A DNA stretch of 64,000 nucleotides from Psychroserpens damuponensis. Its GTDB lineage: Bacteria; Bacteroidota; Bacteroidia; Flavobacteriales; Flavobacteriaceae. The position numbers and the translations under genes were made by a program. Each line of letters starts with the position of its first letter. The stretch's first letter is position 1. The notes under the pieces are model-generated. The model searched no databases. It was not told where the DNA came from and saw only the letters and a program-made list of their open reading frames with translations. Of the stretch, positions 9,980-17,325 are shown piece after piece. Where the stretch lies: NCBI RefSeq assembly GCF_000826655.1, contig NZ_JXJO01000010.1, forward strand, positions 62,001-126,000. Reading direction: 5' to 3'.

Positions 9980-11392
9980 TTAAAACCACTTTATCGTAAC
10001 ATCTACCAATTTCTGCTTAACATTGGTATAAGGAGGTGTCAATAGATCTACAGCTCCAATGGTATGTTGTTTTAAAATAGAGCGTTGGTTGCTAAATTCT
10101 AAAAACCCAAAATAACCATGGGATTTCCCAATTCCGCTATTATTAGAACCTCCAAAAGGTAAGTTATGATTTAAGAATTGTAATAGATTATGATTAATAC
10201 ACGTACTTCCTGCTCTTGTATTATTTATAATCTCATTAATACGCTTTTTGTTTTTACTAAAAATATAAAGCGCCAAAGGTTTTTCTTTTGAGTTGACATA
10301 CGTTATCATTTCAGGTATTGAGGTGTAGGTCTTTACTGGAAGTATGGGTCCGAAAATTTCATTTTGCATCAATTCACTATCTTCGGAAATATCAAACACC
10401 AAGGTTGGTGCTATATAATTATCTATCGCTTCAACAATTCCACCAACAATAATTTCTGCGTTTCTAGACTTTGCGTCTTCCAAATACCCATGTAATCTTT
10501 CAAAATGTTTTTGATTGACAATCCTTCCGAAGGAATGCGACATAGAAGGGTTTTCAGTATAGAAATTTTTGAGGTGCTTTTTAAAACTAGTTATAAACTC
10601 CGATTTTATAGTGTCGTTGATAAGCACATAATCGGGTGCAATGCACGTTTGTCCTGCGTTTAGAAATTTTCCGAAGATAATTTTTTTAACCACTTTATCT
10701 AAATTAGTAGTATCATCTACAATAACTGGCGACTTACCTCCTAGTTCTAACGTTACAGATGTGAGATGCTTAGAAGCGGCTTTCATGACTATTTTACCTA
10801 CTTGAGGAGAACCCGTGAAAAAAATATGATTAAATGGCAGTTTGAGCAACTCTTGTGAGACCTCAACTTCACCTTCTATGAGTGCCACTTCGTTCTCATT
10901 AAAGAGTTCAGTGACTATCTTAGACATTACATTTGATGTATGAGGCGTCATCTCACTAGGTTTTAATATCACCGTATTACCAGCTGCAATGGCAGAGACC
11001 AATGGACCAAAGGTGAGATTGACAGGAAAATTCCAAGGTGAAATTATCAAACACACACCTTTAGATTCATTTTTAATTCTAGAGGTACCACCCAATAATG
11101 CAATTGGTGTATCTACTTTTTGTGGTCTAAGCCAAGACCTTAAATGCTTACTTATAAACTTAATCTCATCAACAACAGGATAAATTTCTGTGAGATCTAC
11201 TTCTAATTGAGGCTTTTTAAAATCTTTATACAAAGCGTCTCGCAAATCTTGCTTATAGGTTGTTTCTAAAGCAACCTGTAAACGTTTTAGTTTTTTTATG
11301 CGCGTTTTATATGTTGTATTACCTATCTCAATATAATGCGATTTTTGAGTCTCAAAAAGTTCTAAATACCTGTTATCTGAATAATCTATCAT
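9980..11392 (-). CDS. aldehyde dehydrogenase family protein
   Basis: 470 residues, NAD(P)-dependent aldehyde oxidation. Visible motifs are SPWNFPVNL, FTGSPQVGK (nucleotide-binding turn), LELGGKSP (general base Glu near residue 215) and NAGQTCIAPDY with the catalytic Cys near residue 250. The C-terminal PFGGSNNSGIGK loop is also typical. The short N-terminus and C-terminal hydrophobic/aromatic tail (PPYTNVKQKLVDVTIKWF) match the class-3 type ALDHs that act on medium and long-chain fatty aldehydes and often touch membranes. It stands alone between the glycan cluster and the duplicated small genes; the promoter must lie in the region starting at 11393, which also carries copy 1 of the duplicated element. 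Confidence 0.92.
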   Translation of the reverse strand: MIDYSDNRYLELFETQKSHYIEIGNTTYKTRIKKLKRLQVALETTYKQDLRDALYKDFKKPQLEVDLTEIYPVVDEIKFISKHLRSWLRPQKVDTPIALLGGTSRIKNESKGVCLIISPWNFPVNLTFGPLVSAIAAGNTVILKPSEMTPHTSNVMSKIVTELFNENEVALIEGEVEVSQELLKLPFNHIFFTGSPQVGKIVMKAASKHLTSVTLELGGKSPVIVDDTTNLDKVVKKIIFGKFLNAGQTCIAPDYVLINDTIKSEFITSFKKHLKNFYTENPSMSHSFGRIVNQKHFERLHGYLEDAKSRNAEIIVGGIVEAIDNYIAPTLVFDISEDSELMQNEIFGPILPVKTYTSIPEMITYVNSKEKPLALYIFSKNKKRINEIINNTRAGSTCINHNLLQFLNHNLPFGGSNNSGIGKSHGYFGFLEFSNQRSILKQHTIGAVDLLTPPYTNVKQKLVDVTIKWF

Positions 11393-11396
11393 TTAA

Positions 11397-11837
11397 TCCT
11401 AAACGTTTTTATTGGGCTGCGAGCAATATTTGTGTATTTCACCGATGTTTTTTTCAAGCGTGTTCATCTCAACTAAAAACCAATCGTTTTATCTATTTTT
11501 TTCATTATCAGCTCTTAAGTTATGTTTCTTTGACTATTGTTTATTAACAAATCCCTCAACGATTATGAAAAAAGTATTAATAATTTTAGCCTTTTTAGCA
11601 TTACCTTTTCTTGCAATAGGACAAGAAATAAATGCTGTTAATACAAACACCAATACTGTAGAAACAATAATCGAAAAAACAATACTAGGTAAAGATATTA
11701 AAAAAGAGACTGCGACTAGTTCTAAAATGAAAGCAAAAGTTTTAAAAATAAACAAAAAGAAAAGTACTGAAATTATTAGTATTAAAGCCTATAGAAAAAG
11801 TTTACAAATTAAAGTGAAGACTATTAAGCTTTGCTAA
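11397..11837 (+). repeat. duplicated unit, copy 1 (upstream region plus small gene)
   Basis: The unit begins with a conserved block, TTTTATTGGGCTGCGAGC, followed by TTGTGTATTTCA, CAACTA and TTTCTTTG sub-blocks and CGATTATG at the start codon. The same order and spacing recur in copy 2 at 11995-12434, displaced by about 597 bp. The noncoding part is diverged but clearly homologous, while the 3' half of the gene is nearly identical. Confidence 0.85.
11565..11837 (+). CDS. small secreted basic protein, tandem paralogue 1
   Basis: 90 residues. A signal peptide (MKKVLIILAFLALPFLAIGQ) is followed by a short Asn/Thr-rich stretch and a strongly basic C-terminus ending KVKTIKLC. I use the ATG at 11565 because it gives a normal signal peptide and because the paralogue at 12162 begins at the homologous ATG; a longer frame from 11412 would only translate the duplicated upstream region. 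The last 36 residues differ from the paralogue at only a couple of positions, while the middle is divergent, so the lysine-rich, cysteine-terminated tail is the conserved functional part. I do not recognise a family. Possible roles include a secreted structural or nucleic-acid/polyanion-binding peptide. Confidence 0.75.
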   Translation: MKKVLIILAFLALPFLAIGQEINAVNTNTNTVETIIEKTILGKDIKKETATSSKMKAKVLKINKKKSTEIISIKAYRKSLQIKVKTIKLC

Positions 11838-12161
11838 TCTTAGCATAAAAAAGGAGAACTTTCTAAATGTGAGTTTTGATTATTTTTCAAACATTATTGT
11901 GATTCTATAGGTAATTCATTTACAAATTTAACTGTTAACTATTCTCACTTAACTACGTGTATTCATACAAGTTACCCGTATAATTTAACCGTTCACCCTA
12001 GACGCTTTTATTGGGCTACGAGCCATAATTGTGTATTTCATCGTGTTTTTTCACCAGCGGTTTCAACTCAACTAGAAATCAGTCATTTAAACTAAAATAT
12101 TGAATATGAGGTCTCTTGTTGTTGTTTCTTTGCTGCGAGTTTAAAACAACACACCACGATT
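11838..12161. other. intergenic spacer between the two small paralogues
   Basis: 324 bp without a gene. The first 157 bp (11838-11994) are AT-rich and show no hairpin or ORF that I trust. The remainder is the upstream half of duplicated copy 2, with the block TTTTATTGGGCTACGAGC near 12006. Confidence 0.6.
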
Positions 12162-12434
12162 ATGAAACGAGTATTATTAATTTTAGCCTTCACATTATTA
12201 CCATTATTATCAATGGCACAACTATCTAATGAAGCAGTTAAAAACGATAATACCATTGAAACCGTAATTGAACAACAGCCAGACTCTAAAATTATAAAAC
12301 AAGAGACTACTGCTAGTTCTGCAATGAAAGCTAAGGTGTTAAAAATAAACAGAAAAAAAAGTACAGAAATTATTAGCATAAAAGCGTATAGAAAAAGTTT
12401 ACAAATTAAAGTAAAGACTGTTAAGCTTTGCTAA
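11995..12434 (+). repeat. duplicated unit, copy 2 (upstream region plus small gene)
   Basis: Second copy of the unit described at 11397. It shares the TTATTGGGCT(A/G)CGAGC block, the TTGTGTATTTCA block, CTCAACTA, TTTCTTTG and CGATTATG. The retained noncoding blocks suggest that the 5' region (promoter or untranslated leader) is under selection along with the peptide. Confidence 0.85.
12162..12434 (+). CDS. small secreted basic protein, tandem paralogue 2
   Basis: 90 residues, the same length as the neighbour at 11565. It has a signal peptide MKRVLLILAFTLLPLLSMAQ, a variable central region containing NDNTIETVIEQQ, and the conserved basic tail MKAKVLKIN ... KVKTVKLC. Identity is concentrated in the last 36 residues, where codons are also largely shared, which points to a fairly recent duplication or gene conversion. 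It ends 11 bp before a strong bidirectional terminator. The function is not recognised. Confidence 0.78.
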   Translation: MKRVLLILAFTLLPLLSMAQLSNEAVKNDNTIETVIEQQPDSKIIKQETTASSAMKAKVLKINRKKSTEIISIKAYRKSLQIKVKTVKLC

Positions 12435-12445
12435 TCATTATATAT

Positions 12446-12490
12446 GTCAAAAAAAAAATCCGAAACTTAAGTTTCGGATTTTTTTTTGAC
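12446..12490. terminator. bidirectional intrinsic terminator
   Basis: Perfect stem TCCGAAACTT/AAGTTTCGGA flanked by A10 on the left and T9 on the right, and further enclosed by GTC/GAC. It sits between convergent genes (small paralogue 2 and cyanophycin synthetase) and can end transcription from both sides. Confidence 0.93.
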
Positions 12491-12509
12491 ATTTTTTTAA
12501 TTTAGAGCA

Positions 12510-15149
12510 TTACTCAAAAGTTAATTCTCCTTTAGCTTCTAGCTCTTTAAATTCTTGAACTAAATCTAAAGCATCAGGTATCACATCACTACACAATATA
12601 ATGAGCGATCCTTTTACTGCATTTTTAACCGCATGTGTGATGGCTTCTTTTTCCGAAGGAATAATAGTGGTTTTTTTATTGGGATCTTTCATCTTAATAC
12701 CATCATCTAGCATTTTAATGAGCTCTTCCTCTGTTTTTCCTCTTAATCGTTTATCCTGACGAATAATAATTTCATCAAACATTTCGGCAGCTATACTACC
12801 CATTTCATTATTATCTTCTATACGTCTATCTCCAATTCCTGCAATAATACCAACTTTAACTGTTGCTTCTAATTCTTCGGTAAATTTTTGCAGCGCACGC
12901 ATTCCTGCTGGATTATGAGCATAATCTAAAAGAATCGTAAAGTCTTTAAATTCGAATAAATTTAGACGTCCTGGAGTTTGTGCTGCCGACGGTATGAAGG
13001 TTTCTAAACCCGCTTTCATATCTTCAATACTAATGCCTTGAACATGTGCTGCAAGTACGGCTGCTAATACATTTTGAATCATAAATTTGGCTTTTCCACC
13101 ATAGGTTAACGGAATGTTTTCTGCTTTCATTAAGCGCATTTTCCACTCGCCTCTACAAATAGTTACCCAACCGTTTTCATATACAGCAGTAATACCATTT
13201 AAACGTTGTAATGCTTTTATTCTTGGATTCTCTTCGTCCATAGAAAACAGTGACACATTACAATCTAAATTACGTCGCATATCATACACCAAATCATCAT
13301 CTGCATTTAAAATCGCATAGCCTTCTGGCAACACGGTTTCAGGAATTACCGCTTTAACTTTGGCGAGTTGTTCAATGGTATGTATTCCTTTTAATCCTAA
13401 ATGATCTGCAGCAACGTTAGTGACTACAGCAACATCACATTTTTTAAATCCTAATCCTGCACGTAATAATCCGCCTCTAGCACATTCTAAAACGGCAAAG
13501 TTCACCGTTGGATCTTTTAGTACAAACTCAGCACTTGCAGGACCAGTACAATCTCCTGTCATGAGTAATCTGTTTTGTATATACACACCATCACTTGTAG
13601 TGTAACCAACACGATAGCCATTCATTTTAGCTATATGTGCAATTAAGCGCGTTGTTGTTGTTTTTCCGTTGGTACCTGATGTTGCAATAATTGGTATGCG
13701 ACCTGTTTCTCCTTTTGTAGGAAATAATTTATCAATAACTGGTGCAGCAACATTACGTGGCAATCCAGATGTTGGCGCTAAGTGCATTCTAAATCCTGGC
13801 CCAGCATTAACCTCTAAAACAGCTCCTCCAGTTTCAGATAATGGTTTAGAAATATCTGTGGTCATGATGTCAATTCCGCAAATATCTAAATCGATAATTT
13901 TAGAAATACGTTCTGCCATACTAACGTTTGCAGGATGTATAATATCGGTTATATCTTCTGCTGTCCCACCAGTACTTAAATTTGCTGTATCTTTTAATAC
14001 CAATCGCTCACCTTTGGCAATTACAGATTCTAAAGTATAACCTGCATCTTTTATAATGGTTTGTGTTAACTCGTTTGTTGTTATTTTAGTCAATACATTT
14101 TCATGTCCAAACCCGCGACGAGGATCACTATTTACCGTATCTATTAATTCTTGAATCGTTGATTCCCCATCTCCAATAACATGTGCTGGTGTTCTAACGG
14201 CTCCTGCAACTAATCTATTATTAATTACAAGTAATCTATAATCTTCACCAATAATGAATTTTTCGACAATTATTGCACCACTTTTAGAACTCTCTTTAGC
14301 ATGATGAAACGCAACCAAAGCCTCATCATAATTTTGAATATTTACAGTAATTCCACGTCCATGATTTCCATCTATGGGTTTAATTACTAACGGATATCCA
14401 ACATAACGACAAGCTTCTTCTAAACTACGTTCTCGTCTAATAATATCGCCTTTTGGCACTTCAACTTCGGCTTGTTCTAAAAGATATTTAGTATCTTCTT
14501 TATCACAAGCCAATTCTACACCAATACTACTCGTTTCGCTAGTTACAGTGGCTTGAATTCGCTTTTGGTTAGCACCATACCCTAATTGACATAATGAGTA
14601 TTTGTTTAGTCTAATCCAAGGGATACCTCGAGATTCAGCTTCTTCAACAATAGAACCTGTACTTGGTCCTAAGCGCGAGCTTTCTCTTAATTCTCGCATT
14701 TCTTGAATATCTTCCTCTAAATCATAGGTCTCTCCATTTATTAAGGCTTCACAAATTCTAACTGCAGATTTTGCCGCAAAGCGACCTACATTTTCTTCCA
14801 TATAAGAAAATACAACACTGTAAACGCCTTCTTCTCCATAACCTCGAGTTCGTCCAAAGCCAGTATCCATTCCTGCTAAGGTTTGAATTTCTAATGCAAT
14901 ATGTTCAATAACATGACCCATCCAAGTGCCTTCATCAACACGCATAAAAAAACCACCTTCACAACCTTCAGAACAACGATGAGAATACATCGTTGGAAAC
15001 ATCGCTTTTAAACGTTCAGGAAATCCATCTATTTTATTTGATGGCTTCTCTTCCATATCTTCAAGATCCAAAACCATTACAATAAGTTTATGTCGTCTTA
15101 CAGACCAATAATTTGGTCCTCTCATGGCATTTATTTCGCGTATTTTCAT
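12510..15149 (-). CDS. cphA: cyanophycin synthetase
   Basis: 879 residues, the normal family length. It polymerises aspartate and arginine into multi-L-arginyl-poly-L-aspartate (cyanophycin) using ATP. There are three parts. The N-terminal domain covers about 1-160 (MKIREINAMRGPNYWS, HVIEHIALEIQ). A central ATP-grasp domain (about 220-480) has VIKPIDGNHGRGI and LEVNAGPGFRMHLAP. The C-terminal Mur-ligase-like domain has the P-loop SGTNGKTTTTR near residue 490, NVAADHLG, and DYAHNPAGM. The ATP-grasp part is expected to add Asp and the Mur-like part Arg. It is divergent from cyanophycinase, with 105 bp between starts containing both promoters, and close to an isoaspartyl peptidase, so storage and recycling are encoded together. 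Confidence 0.96.
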   Translation of the reverse strand: MKIREINAMRGPNYWSVRRHKLIVMVLDLEDMEEKPSNKIDGFPERLKAMFPTMYSHRCSEGCEGGFFMRVDEGTWMGHVIEHIALEIQTLAGMDTGFGRTRGYGEEGVYSVVFSYMEENVGRFAAKSAVRICEALINGETYDLEEDIQEMRELRESSRLGPSTGSIVEEAESRGIPWIRLNKYSLCQLGYGANQKRIQATVTSETSSIGVELACDKEDTKYLLEQAEVEVPKGDIIRRERSLEEACRYVGYPLVIKPIDGNHGRGITVNIQNYDEALVAFHHAKESSKSGAIIVEKFIIGEDYRLLVINNRLVAGAVRTPAHVIGDGESTIQELIDTVNSDPRRGFGHENVLTKITTNELTQTIIKDAGYTLESVIAKGERLVLKDTANLSTGGTAEDITDIIHPANVSMAERISKIIDLDICGIDIMTTDISKPLSETGGAVLEVNAGPGFRMHLAPTSGLPRNVAAPVIDKLFPTKGETGRIPIIATSGTNGKTTTTRLIAHIAKMNGYRVGYTTSDGVYIQNRLLMTGDCTGPASAEFVLKDPTVNFAVLECARGGLLRAGLGFKKCDVAVVTNVAADHLGLKGIHTIEQLAKVKAVIPETVLPEGYAILNADDDLVYDMRRNLDCNVSLFSMDEENPRIKALQRLNGITAVYENGWVTICRGEWKMRLMKAENIPLTYGGKAKFMIQNVLAAVLAAHVQGISIEDMKAGLETFIPSAAQTPGRLNLFEFKDFTILLDYAHNPAGMRALQKFTEELEATVKVGIIAGIGDRRIEDNNEMGSIAAEMFDEIIIRQDKRLRGKTEEELIKMLDDGIKMKDPNKKTTIIPSEKEAITHAVKNAVKGSLIILCSDVIPDALDLVQEFKELEAKGELTFE

Positions 15150-15217
15150 GTTAGTTGGTATAGTTTAATTATTGTGAAAGATTATAAATATAGCATTTTT
15201 CAATAGAAAATTTAGTT

Positions 15218-15225
15218 TATTTTTG
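15218..15225 (+). promoter_or_regulatory. -7 box of cyanophycinase
   Basis: TATTTTTG matches the TAnnTTTG consensus and lies 30 bp upstream of the cyanophycinase ATG, within the short divergent region shared with cphA. Confidence 0.5.
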
Positions 15226-15254
15226 TCCAATATTTAAACTACAGAAAGATTTTT

Positions 15255-16115
15255 ATGCTGAAGAATAAAGGAACATTAATTCCTATTGGTGGAAATGAAG
15301 ATAAAGGAATAGAAGACAATGAACAATACACCTTAGAGTTTATTGATGAGGGTATTTTATTTCATGTGGTTAGAGAAGCTGGAGGCATAGAAGCCAATAT
15401 TGTTGTAATCCCTACAGCATCTAGTATTCCTGTAGAAGTTGGAGACAACTACTTAGAAGCATTTACGACTTTAGGCTGTAAAAATGTTACCGTTTTAGAT
15501 ATTAGAAGTAAAGAAGATTCTAAAAAACAATCGTCTATAGATTTAATAAAAGCAGCTAATTGCATCATGTTTTCTGGTGGTGATCAATCTAAAATCTCAA
15601 ATAAAATTGGAGGCACTAAAATTCATGACATCATAAAACACCGTTATAAAAACGAAAAAGGCTTTGTAGTTGCAGGTACAAGTGCAGGTGCCATGATGAT
15701 GTCTAAAGAAATGATTGCAGGCGGAAGCGCTACAGAATCATTTATTAAAGGCGCAGTTAACATGTACAAAGGTTTAGGCTTGGTACCTGGATTAATTATT
15801 GACACTCACTTTATCAAACGTGGTCGTTTTGGTAGAATCTCTGAAGCTGTTGCACAATTCCCTAAATTAATTGGTATTGGATTAGCTGAAGATACTGGCA
15901 TGATTATTAAAAATAGCAAGTGTAGCGTTATTGGCTCAGGAATGGTTATTATTTTTGATGGCAGACGTTTAAAACATAACAATCACAAAGTACTCAATGA
16001 AGGCACTCCAATGTCTCTCACCAATATGCGTACTCATATTTTATCAAATGGAGACCGTTTTCATATCAACAATAAAAAAGTAAAAGTGCTACCTATTGAG
16101 GAGCCTTTTATCTAA
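15255..16115 (+). CDS. cphB: cyanophycinase
   Basis: 286 residues, peptidase family S51. It hydrolyses cyanophycin to beta-Asp-Arg dipeptides. The nucleophile elbow is GTSAGA with Ser143; FSGGDQSKI, IDTHFIKRGRFGR and GLAEDTGMII are further family signatures. There is no signal peptide, so it is an intracellular enzyme degrading the cell's own granules; secreted CphE-type enzymes would carry one. It is divergently transcribed from the synthetase, an arrangement that would let one regulator switch between deposition and mobilisation. The dipeptides can be finished by the isoaspartyl peptidase encoded 150 bp downstream on the opposite strand. Confidence 0.95.
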   Translation: MLKNKGTLIPIGGNEDKGIEDNEQYTLEFIDEGILFHVVREAGGIEANIVVIPTASSIPVEVGDNYLEAFTTLGCKNVTVLDIRSKEDSKKQSSIDLIKAANCIMFSGGDQSKISNKIGGTKIHDIIKHRYKNEKGFVVAGTSAGAMMMSKEMIAGGSATESFIKGAVNMYKGLGLVPGLIIDTHFIKRGRFGRISEAVAQFPKLIGIGLAEDTGMIIKNSKCSVIGSGMVIIFDGRRLKHNNHKVLNEGTPMSLTNMRTHILSNGDRFHINNKKVKVLPIEEPFI

Positions 16116-16135
16116 TACCTTTATTTTTACATTTT

Positions 16136-16214
16136 TGGCGTTACCTAAAGGTCGTGCTTTTCGCAAGTCGCTCTCTGCGAGGAGCTTCAACAAATGCTAC
16201 AATCACTAACGCAG
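16136..16214. repeat. dispersed palindromic intergenic repeat, copy A
   Basis: It starts GGCGTTACC, contains GGTCGTGCTTTTCGCAAG and ends CAATCACTAACGCAG. The termini GGCGTTA / TAACGC are inverted, and the same end motifs with GGTCGCGCTTTCC recur at 36397-36519. It resembles a family of mobile palindromic repeats that I recall from flavobacterial intergenic regions. Here it separates convergent cphB and isoaspartyl peptidase. Confidence 0.65.
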
Positions 16215-16268
16215 TTTTTGCAATGGTGTTAAACCGTTAGTTAATAAGCACAATGTTGCGCTAAGCCT

Positions 16269-17201
16269 CTAATTTTTATAAATTGAAACCTGCTCTAAAC
16301 CTTGAGAATTTTTGCACGCTCTATACATCCCTTCCGTATTAAAAGGCATAGCAATATTACCATTAGCATCTACAGCTATTAAACCACCATCACCTCCAAT
16401 TTCTAATATACGTTTATTAATCACTTCATGAGAAGCCTCTTGAATACTCATTCCTTTATGCTCCATTAAACAAGCAACATCATAAGCCACAACACCTCTA
16501 ATAAAAAACTCACCACTTCCTGTGCATGAGATAGCACAAGTTTTATTATTAGCATAGTTGCCTGCTCCAATCATCGGACTATCACCAACGCGTCCCCATT
16601 TTTTATTAGTCATTCCTCCAGTAGACGTTGCTGCAGCAATATTTCCGTTTTGATCACAAGCTACTGCACCTACGGTTCCAAATTTGCTGTCTTTTTTTGT
16701 AGAATGATCCAATTGAAAACTATCTGTATCCTTAATTTCTAACCATTGGTTATGACGAAACTCATCATAAAAATAAGAAGGCTCTTCGAGTTTATAATCT
16801 AATTCTTTTGCAAATTGCATAGCGCCTTCTCCGGCAAGAAACACATGCTCACTTTTTTCCATTACATCTCGAGATAAACTCACAGGATTTTTAATTCCGG
16901 TAATAAGACTCACACCTCCTGCATTTAGCGTTTTCCCATCCATAATACTGGCATCCATTTCATGAGATTCTGTAGCGGTAAATACAGAGCCTTTTCCTGC
17001 ATTAAACAAAGGAGAATCTTCAAGTACCTGAACCGCTTTTTCAACAGCATCAATAGCTGTTCCACCAGATTCCAAAATGGCATAACCATGATCTAAAGCA
17101 CGTTTTAAATCTGCTTTATATTTTGCCTCCAATTCTGGCGTCATCATACCTTTTACTAAAGTTCCTGCGCCTCCATGGATCGCTATTGAGAATGTGTTCA
17201 T
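16269..17201 (-). CDS. iaaA: isoaspartyl peptidase / plant-type L-asparaginase
   Basis: 310-residue Ntn-hydrolase of the plant-type asparaginase group. The N-terminal IHGGAGT motif, the self-cleavage site at Thr176 (KFGTVGAV) and the binding loop RVGDSPMIGAGNYAN are present. No signal peptide, so cytoplasmic. Such enzymes split beta-aspartyl dipeptides, including the beta-Asp-Arg produced from cyanophycin, and can also hydrolyse asparagine. Its position beside cphA and cphB makes completion of cyanophycin breakdown the most likely job, freeing arginine and aspartate. A TATATTTG -7 box lies at 17222-17229 on the minus strand. Confidence 0.93.
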   Translation of the reverse strand: MNTFSIAIHGGAGTLVKGMMTPELEAKYKADLKRALDHGYAILESGGTAIDAVEKAVQVLEDSPLFNAGKGSVFTATESHEMDASIMDGKTLNAGGVSLITGIKNPVSLSRDVMEKSEHVFLAGEGAMQFAKELDYKLEEPSYFYDEFRHNQWLEIKDTDSFQLDHSTKKDSKFGTVGAVACDQNGNIAAATSTGGMTNKKWGRVGDSPMIGAGNYANNKTCAISCTGSGEFFIRGVVAYDVACLMEHKGMSIQEASHEVINKRILEIGGDGGLIAVDANGNIAMPFNTEGMYRACKNSQGLEQVSIYKN

Positions 17202-17221
17202 TTCATTAAGTTATTAGGTTT

Positions 17222-17229
17222 CAAATATA
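17222..17229 (-). promoter_or_regulatory. -7 box of isoaspartyl peptidase
   Basis: The minus strand reads TATATTTG, about 20 bp upstream of the start codon at 17201, implying a very short 5' untranslated region. Confidence 0.5.
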
Positions 17230-17296
17230 CGCTTTGAAAAGGAGAAATAAAGACCTGTCAGGTTTTAAAAATATGCTAGGTCTAATAAGTTTTTTG

Positions 17297-17304
17297 TAGC
17301 TTTG
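17297..17304 (+). promoter_or_regulatory. -7 box of polA
   Basis: TAGCTTTG matches TAnnTTTG and lies 22 bp before the polA ATG. A degenerate CCTGTCAGGTTTT-type palindrome lies just upstream (17250-17286). Confidence 0.45.
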
Positions 17305-17325
17305 AGTTTCTAATAAATTCATACC

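Noticed and set aside
11412-11564. Longer frame of small paralogue 1
   Set aside because: These codons translate the duplicated noncoding region; the homologous stretch before paralogue 2 is not open in the same way, and the signal peptide starts at 11565.
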